DNA of 64,000 nt from Rhodoferax saidenbachensis (GTDB lineage Bacteria > Pseudomonadota > Gammaproteobacteria > Burkholderiales > Burkholderiaceae_C). The notes below the pieces were generated by a model, which did not search any database, was not told where the DNA came from, and worked only from the letters and a program-made list of their open reading frames with translations. Location: positions 4,154,001 to 4,218,000 of the forward strand of contig NZ_CP019239.1 in assembly GCF_001955715.1 (NCBI RefSeq), read 5' to 3'. A program made the translations under genes and the position numbers. Positions 60,370 to 64,000 of the stretch are shown piece after piece; positions within the stretch are counted from its first letter, which is position 1; each line of letters starts with the position of its first letter.

Positions 60370-61188
60370 CTAGCGGCAGCCCAGGCCTTCGGCTGCGGCG
60401 GGGCACGGCATGTAGTGCTCCCACAGTTGTTTGTAACGGCCGTCGGCCAGCATGCCATTGAGACTGCGGTCCAGCGCGTCGACAAAACCACGCGTGAGGG
60501 ACTGGCGGCTCAGCGCCACCATGGCAGATTCGCTGGAGACAATGACTTTGGTTTTGACCACGCTCTGGCTGATGCCCAGTTGCTGCAGCTCCACCAGACC
60601 GGTCACCTCGTCGGCAATCATGCCGTCCAGGCGCCCGGCCTCCACCATCTTCCAGGCACTGCGGCGCTGGGTGATAGGCACCAAGCGCTCCACGAAGGCA
60701 GGATTGCTTTGCAGGGCCACATATTCCGGGCCGTAGGCCACGCCAATTTGGGCGCCCAGCCGAAAGTCGGTGCCCACCATGTCGGTCAGGTTCTTGAGGC
60801 GGTATTTCTCGGCCGCGGCCTTGCTGACAAACAGGACATTGGGCGAGCGGTTGATAGGGCGCGAGAAGTAGGCAAAACGCTCGCGCTCGGGCGTCTTCAG
60901 CGCACCGGGCAGGATGTCCAGGCGCCCGGCCTCCAGCTCCACCAGTGCACGGGCCCAGGGCATTTCGACAAACCGTGTCGTGCAGCCCATGCGCACCAGC
61001 GCCTCCCGGATCAGGTCCGAGGAGAAGCCCTGCACTTCCCCATCTACCCCCTTGAAGGCATAGGGTGCATCGTCGTACCAGCGCACGGTCTTGACGCAGT
61101 CACCCGCCCACACTGCAGACGGCAGTGCCAGCGCGCACAGCGCCATCCGCAGCGCAGGCATTGCGCTTTTCCAGGGGGCCAGATGCAT
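60370..61188 (-). CDS. Periplasmic solute-binding protein (SBP_bac_3 type)
   Basis: 272 aa from ATG 61188, which has GAGGA at good spacing; ATG 61200 lacks it. Signal peptide (LRMALCALALPSAVWAGD). KTVRWYDDAPYAFKGVDG, GFSSDLIREALVRMGC, ELEAGRLDILPGALKTPER and YGPEYVALQSNP. Convergent with the previous binding-protein gene; the two proteins are only distantly similar. Confidence 0.85.
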   Translation of the reverse strand: MHLAPWKSAMPALRMALCALALPSAVWAGDCVKTVRWYDDAPYAFKGVDGEVQGFSSDLIREALVRMGCTTRFVEMPWARALVELEAGRLDILPGALKTPERERFAYFSRPINRSPNVLFVSKAAAEKYRLKNLTDMVGTDFRLGAQIGVAYGPEYVALQSNPAFVERLVPITQRRSAWKMVEAGRLDGMIADEVTGLVELQQLGISQSVVKTKVIVSSESAMVALSRQSLTRGFVDALDRSLNGMLADGRYKQLWEHYMPCPAAAEGLGCR

Positions 61189-61268
61189 GAGGGTCCTCAT
61201 CAACGGCAGGGAACCGTTATGCAAAAAGCATAGCGCATAACGCAGTCCTGCCAAGGCTTGGGGGCACC

Positions 61269-62177
61269 TCATTCCTCCAGAAAGCGCACACCGGTCAGGT
61301 CTTGTGACAAATTCCACAAACGGGCCGCCGCTGCCACGTCCCGCGAGCGGCGGTTGGAGCCGACCTTGACGGGCGCGCCGCGCATCTGGCGGAACGACTG
61401 AGGGCCGCAGTAATCGCCGCCTTCGATGTCATCGCCCAATGCCGCATACAACACGGGCAGGGCGCCGCCAGCAGCCGTGTTGAAGACCAGCCCGACCAGC
61501 GGTGCGAACGGATGCAACATGACAGGCAGGTGCTGGAACAGGTTGGTGGCAGAGACGCCGGGGTGCGCCGCCACCGATAACGTGCCATGCCCAGCGCGCG
61601 CCAGGCGGCGCTGCAGCTCGTAGGCAAACATCAAGCAGGCCAGCTTGCTTTGGCCGTAGGCGCGGCGTTTGTCGTAGCCCCGGGCAGACTGTGGGTCGTC
61701 AAACTGGATATCGCCCCAATGGTGTGCCAGGCTGCTGAGCGACACGATACGAGAGTGGGGCGTCTGGACGATACGCGGCAGCAGCAGGCCGGTCAGCGCG
61801 AAGTGGCCCAGGTAGTTGGCCGCGAGCTGGCTCTCAAAGCCGTCTTCGCTGAGCGCATAGGGCGGCATCATGATGCCAGCGTTGTTGATGAGCAGGTCCA
61901 GGCGCTCAAAGCGTTTGCCAAACGCAGCGGCAAAAGCGTGCACCGACCTCAGGCTGGCCAGATCCAGCGCCATGCATTCCAGCGTAGCGCCGGGGTGGCG
62001 CGCCAGAATGCGCGCCTTGGCCGCCTCGGCCTTGTCTCGGTTGCGGCAGGCCATGACCACGCTGCAGTTCTTCGCCGCCAGCGCCAGCGCCACTTCAAAA
62101 CCCAGGCCAATGTTGGCGCCGGTCACGATGGCGACGCGGCCGCTTTGGGTCGGCACCTGCTGCAGGGTCCAGGTCAT
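61269..62177 (-). CDS. SDR oxidoreductase (retinol dehydrogenase/protochlorophyllide-reductase-like)
   Basis: 302 aa from ATG 62177, with GGAGC upstream; the longer frame starts in element A. VAIVTGANIGLGFEVALALA (nucleotide loop), LINNAGIMMPP, SSLAHHWGDIQFDD, and catalytic YGQSK with PGVSATNLF. Extended-type SDR acting on a lipophilic substrate is typical for this group. Confidence 0.9.
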   Translation of the reverse strand: MTWTLQQVPTQSGRVAIVTGANIGLGFEVALALAAKNCSVVMACRNRDKAEAAKARILARHPGATLECMALDLASLRSVHAFAAAFGKRFERLDLLINNAGIMMPPYALSEDGFESQLAANYLGHFALTGLLLPRIVQTPHSRIVSLSSLAHHWGDIQFDDPQSARGYDKRRAYGQSKLACLMFAYELQRRLARAGHGTLSVAAHPGVSATNLFQHLPVMLHPFAPLVGLVFNTAAGGALPVLYAALGDDIEGGDYCGPQSFRQMRGAPVKVGSNRRSRDVAAAARLWNLSQDLTGVRFLEE

Positions 62178-62257
62178 GGTGTGCTCCAGTTGAAAATCGC
62201 GCCCTGAAACGTGGGGCGCATGGTATTGGCAAAACGCCTTGGTTGCGACGGTGCGCG

Positions 62258-62328
62258 AATTTGCTCTTTTTTTGATAGCTGCTTGCGCACTATACATGCT
62301 GGCTACAGGCCTGTTTGGCCTACAATTT
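62258..62328 (+). repeat. Element A copy 15
   Basis: TTTTTTTGATAGCTGCTTGC, then CATGCTGGCTACAGGCCTGTTTGGCCTAC. Lies between the divergent SDR and glutamine-synthetase-like genes. It can be read through in frame with the latter, but has no start-site support. Confidence 0.9.
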
Positions 62329-62358
62329 CGACGCCCTCCCAGACAGTATGCGCTCCCT

Positions 62359-63708
62359 ATGACACACCCCCGCTCCGGCGAACTCCAGGCCTTCTTCACC
62401 CAACACGGCATCCGCGATGTCGAGTGCATCTTCCCCGACATGGCGGGTTACCCGCGCGGCAAACTCATGCCGGCGACCAGTTTTGCCGCAGGCAACGAGC
62501 TGCGCATTGCGCAGGCCATACCGATGCAGTGCGTCACGGGTGACTACTCCTACGACCCCATCTTTCCCGACTCCGACCCCGATGTGCGCCTGGTGCCGGA
62601 CTACAGCACCTTGAAACTGTCGCCGTGGTCCAGCGTGCCACGCGCGTTTGCGATCCACGACTGTGTGGAGCTGGACGGCCAGCCCTGCGCGTTTGCGGCG
62701 CGCTCATTGCTCAAAACCGTGGTGGCGCGATACACCGCACAGGGCCTTACGCCCGTGGTGGCGCCTGAGATCGAGTTCTACCTGACCGCGCCAAACACCG
62801 ACGCCAGCCAGCCCCTGCGTGCGCCCGCCGCGCGCAACGGCCGCGCCGAAGTGGGCCAGTCGGCTTTCAGCATGAACATGCTCAACGAGCTGGCGCCGTT
62901 CTGGGACGCGCTGCGCAGCGCGCTCGATGGTTTGGGTGTGCAAGCCGACACCTGGATCCACGAGGTGGGCGCCAGCCAGTACGAGATCAACCTGCTGCAC
63001 GGCGACCCGGTGGCCGTCGCCGACCAGGCCTTTCTGTTCAAGTACGCAGCCAAAGAAATTGCCATCCAGCATGGCCTCAACGCCATGTTCATGGCCAAGC
63101 CGATTGCGGGCGACCAGGGTAGCTCCATGCATTTGCACCAGAGCGTGGTGGATGCCGCCGGGCGCAATATCTTCAGCAATGCAGACGGCAGCGAGAGCGC
63201 CGCCTTTGGCCACTTCATCGCCGGGCTGCAGGCCTATGTGCCGGACATGATGCTGATCTTTGCGCCGTATGTGAATTCGTATCGGCGCTACGTCTCCAAC
63301 AGCCAGGCACCGGTGAACCTGCAGTGGGGCTACGACAACCGCACGACCGGCCTGCGCATTCCGGTGAGCGGGCCTGCCGCCCGCCGCGTGGAGAACCGCA
63401 TTGCGGGCGCAGATGCCAATCCGTATCTCGCCATCGCCGCCTCCCTGGCCGCAGGCCTGGCCGGGATGGATGAGACACTGGCGCCCACCGCGGCGTTGCC
63501 CATCACCGTGAATAGCAGCGACCTGGGCCACACGCTGCCGCGCAGCTTTTTGCCTGCGCATTCGCAGATGGCAAACAGTGCATCGGCACGCAAGCTGCTG
63601 GGCGATGTATTTGTGACCGGCTTCTGCGCGGCCAAGACCGTGGAGTACGACAGCTACCTGCACGAGATCAGCGCCTGGGAGCGCCGCTTCCTCGGGCCGC
63701 AGGCTTGA
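62359..63708 (+). CDS. Glutamine synthetase family protein (gamma-glutamyl-polyamine-synthetase-like)
   Basis: 449 aa from ATG 62359; the longer frame only reads through element A. Beta-grasp N-domain (HPRSGELQAFFTQHG, DVECIFPDMAGYPRGK), catalytic domain with VVAPEIEFYL (metal Glu), EVGASQYEINL, KPIAGDQGSSMHLHQS and RIPVSGPAARRVENR. This set matches the PuuA/GlnA3-like clade, which joins glutamate to an amine such as putrescine or ethanolamine, rather than housekeeping GlnA. No adjacent puu genes. Confidence 0.88.
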   Translation: MTHPRSGELQAFFTQHGIRDVECIFPDMAGYPRGKLMPATSFAAGNELRIAQAIPMQCVTGDYSYDPIFPDSDPDVRLVPDYSTLKLSPWSSVPRAFAIHDCVELDGQPCAFAARSLLKTVVARYTAQGLTPVVAPEIEFYLTAPNTDASQPLRAPAARNGRAEVGQSAFSMNMLNELAPFWDALRSALDGLGVQADTWIHEVGASQYEINLLHGDPVAVADQAFLFKYAAKEIAIQHGLNAMFMAKPIAGDQGSSMHLHQSVVDAAGRNIFSNADGSESAAFGHFIAGLQAYVPDMMLIFAPYVNSYRRYVSNSQAPVNLQWGYDNRTTGLRIPVSGPAARRVENRIAGADANPYLAIAASLAAGLAGMDETLAPTAALPITVNSSDLGHTLPRSFLPAHSQMANSASARKLLGDVFVTGFCAAKTVEYDSYLHEISAWERRFLGPQA

Positions 63709-63725
63709 GGAAACGCTGAATGAAT

Positions 63726-63806
63726 CCGTTCGCGTTGAGCTTGTCGAAACGCAGCCCTTGCACATCAAGGTTTCGCTGATGGCTTCGACAAGCTCAGCCC
63801 GAACGG
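63726..63806. repeat. Element B copy 6
   Basis: CCGTTCGCGTTGAGCTTGTCGAA on the left, CTTCGACAAGCTCAGCCCGAACGG on the right, with a long inner part that itself repeats TTTCG. Lies between two convergent genes. Confidence 0.85.
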
Positions 63807-63825
63807 GAAGTATGTTCTGCGCTGG

Positions 63826-64000
63826 TTAAAGCGTCCCTTCATCCCTGAAGCGATTCGTCGCGGCTACCAGCGCCGACGTAATGCCCGGCTCAAACGCGCC
63901 ATGCCCCGCATCGGGAATCATGGTGAAGGTCGCCTCGGGCCAGGCCTGGTGCAGGCGCCAGGCGGAGAGCGGCGGGCACAGCATGTCGTAGCGGCCCTGC
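63826..64000 (-). CDS. Prolyl aminopeptidase / alpha-beta hydrolase, C-terminal end (partial)
   Basis: The last 57 codons are visible: GRYDMLCPPLSAWRLHQAWP, then the catalytic His in IPDAGHGAFEPG, ending ATNRFRDEGTL. The DAGH and RYD...CP pattern match prolyl iminopeptidases (S33). The 5' part lies beyond position 64000. Confidence 0.85.
   Translation of the reverse strand, partial: QGRYDMLCPPLSAWRLHQAWPEATFTMIPDAGHGAFEPGITSALVAATNRFRDEGTL

Overview
The window looks like a chromosomal segment of a betaproteobacterium of the family Comamonadaceae (Rhodoferax/Polaromonas/Acidovorax-like). The basis is high G+C coding sequence, family content (MASE-type diguanylate cyclases, PglL/Wzy-like glycosyltransferase, YjjJ, MepB, NRAMP-related transporter) and many copies of two short dispersed repeats. 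The genus is an inference. No rRNA, tRNA, CRISPR array, intact insertion sequence or prophage was recognised.

Layout. 1-5.5 kb: partial 7TM-DISM sensor gene, a TetR regulator divergent from a thiolase and an SDR (with a tandem palindromic operator candidate), and a diguanylate cyclase. 5.77-9.63 kb: a more A/T-rich island with tightly coupled genes: a truncated NERD-like protein, a GHKL/MORC-like ATPase, an unassigned Rossmann-like protein and a C5-cytosine DNA methyltransferase. This is a candidate genome-defence system and it sits between two copies of a dispersed repeat. 10-13.6 kb: YdeI/OmdA, CreA, a solute-binding protein, and a WYL-regulator/VOC/DUF1761 operon. 13.7-18.2 kb: a DUF1439 gene, two secreted proteins that look inserted, a second diverged DUF1439 3' end, and a secreted ClpP-fold protein. 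18.4-29.5 kb: chemoreceptor, MarR/DUF2798 pair, HipBA toxin-antitoxin, XRE/MepB pair, a second HipA-type kinase (YjjJ), a DTW-domain tRNA modification enzyme, a diguanylate cyclase and pirin. 29.7-45 kb: LysR, Acg-type nitroreductase, CSS-EAL phosphodiesterase, LysE exporter with MocR regulator, AlkB, Bro-N protein, a PglL/Wzy-like ligase, RarD, and an MFS/aldo-keto reductase operon with a divergent LysR. 46-64 kb: mostly housekeeping genes: gapA, tkt, an old-yellow-enzyme reductase, an NRAMP-related transporter behind a structured leader with a mini-ORF, penicillin-binding protein 1A, MurU, aminopeptidase P, solute-binding proteins, an SDR, a glutamine synthetase-like enzyme and the end of a prolyl aminopeptidase gene.

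Three dispersed repeat families recur. Element A is about 65 bp with core TTTGATAGCTGCTTGCGCA; 15 copies were seen, 14 of them in the same orientation. Element B is a long near-perfect palindrome with arm CCGTTCGGGCTGAGCCTGTC (6 loci). Element C is GC-rich (2 loci). Element A has apparently been inserted in frame into murU, and element B in frame into the DTW-domain gene. Element A also forms the 3' ends of hipA and yjjJ.

Functionally the window joins central metabolism, peptidoglycan synthesis/recycling, c-di-GMP signalling (two GGDEF proteins, one EAL, one 7TM-DISM sensor) and several small divergent regulator-target modules whose operators can be read from the sequence.
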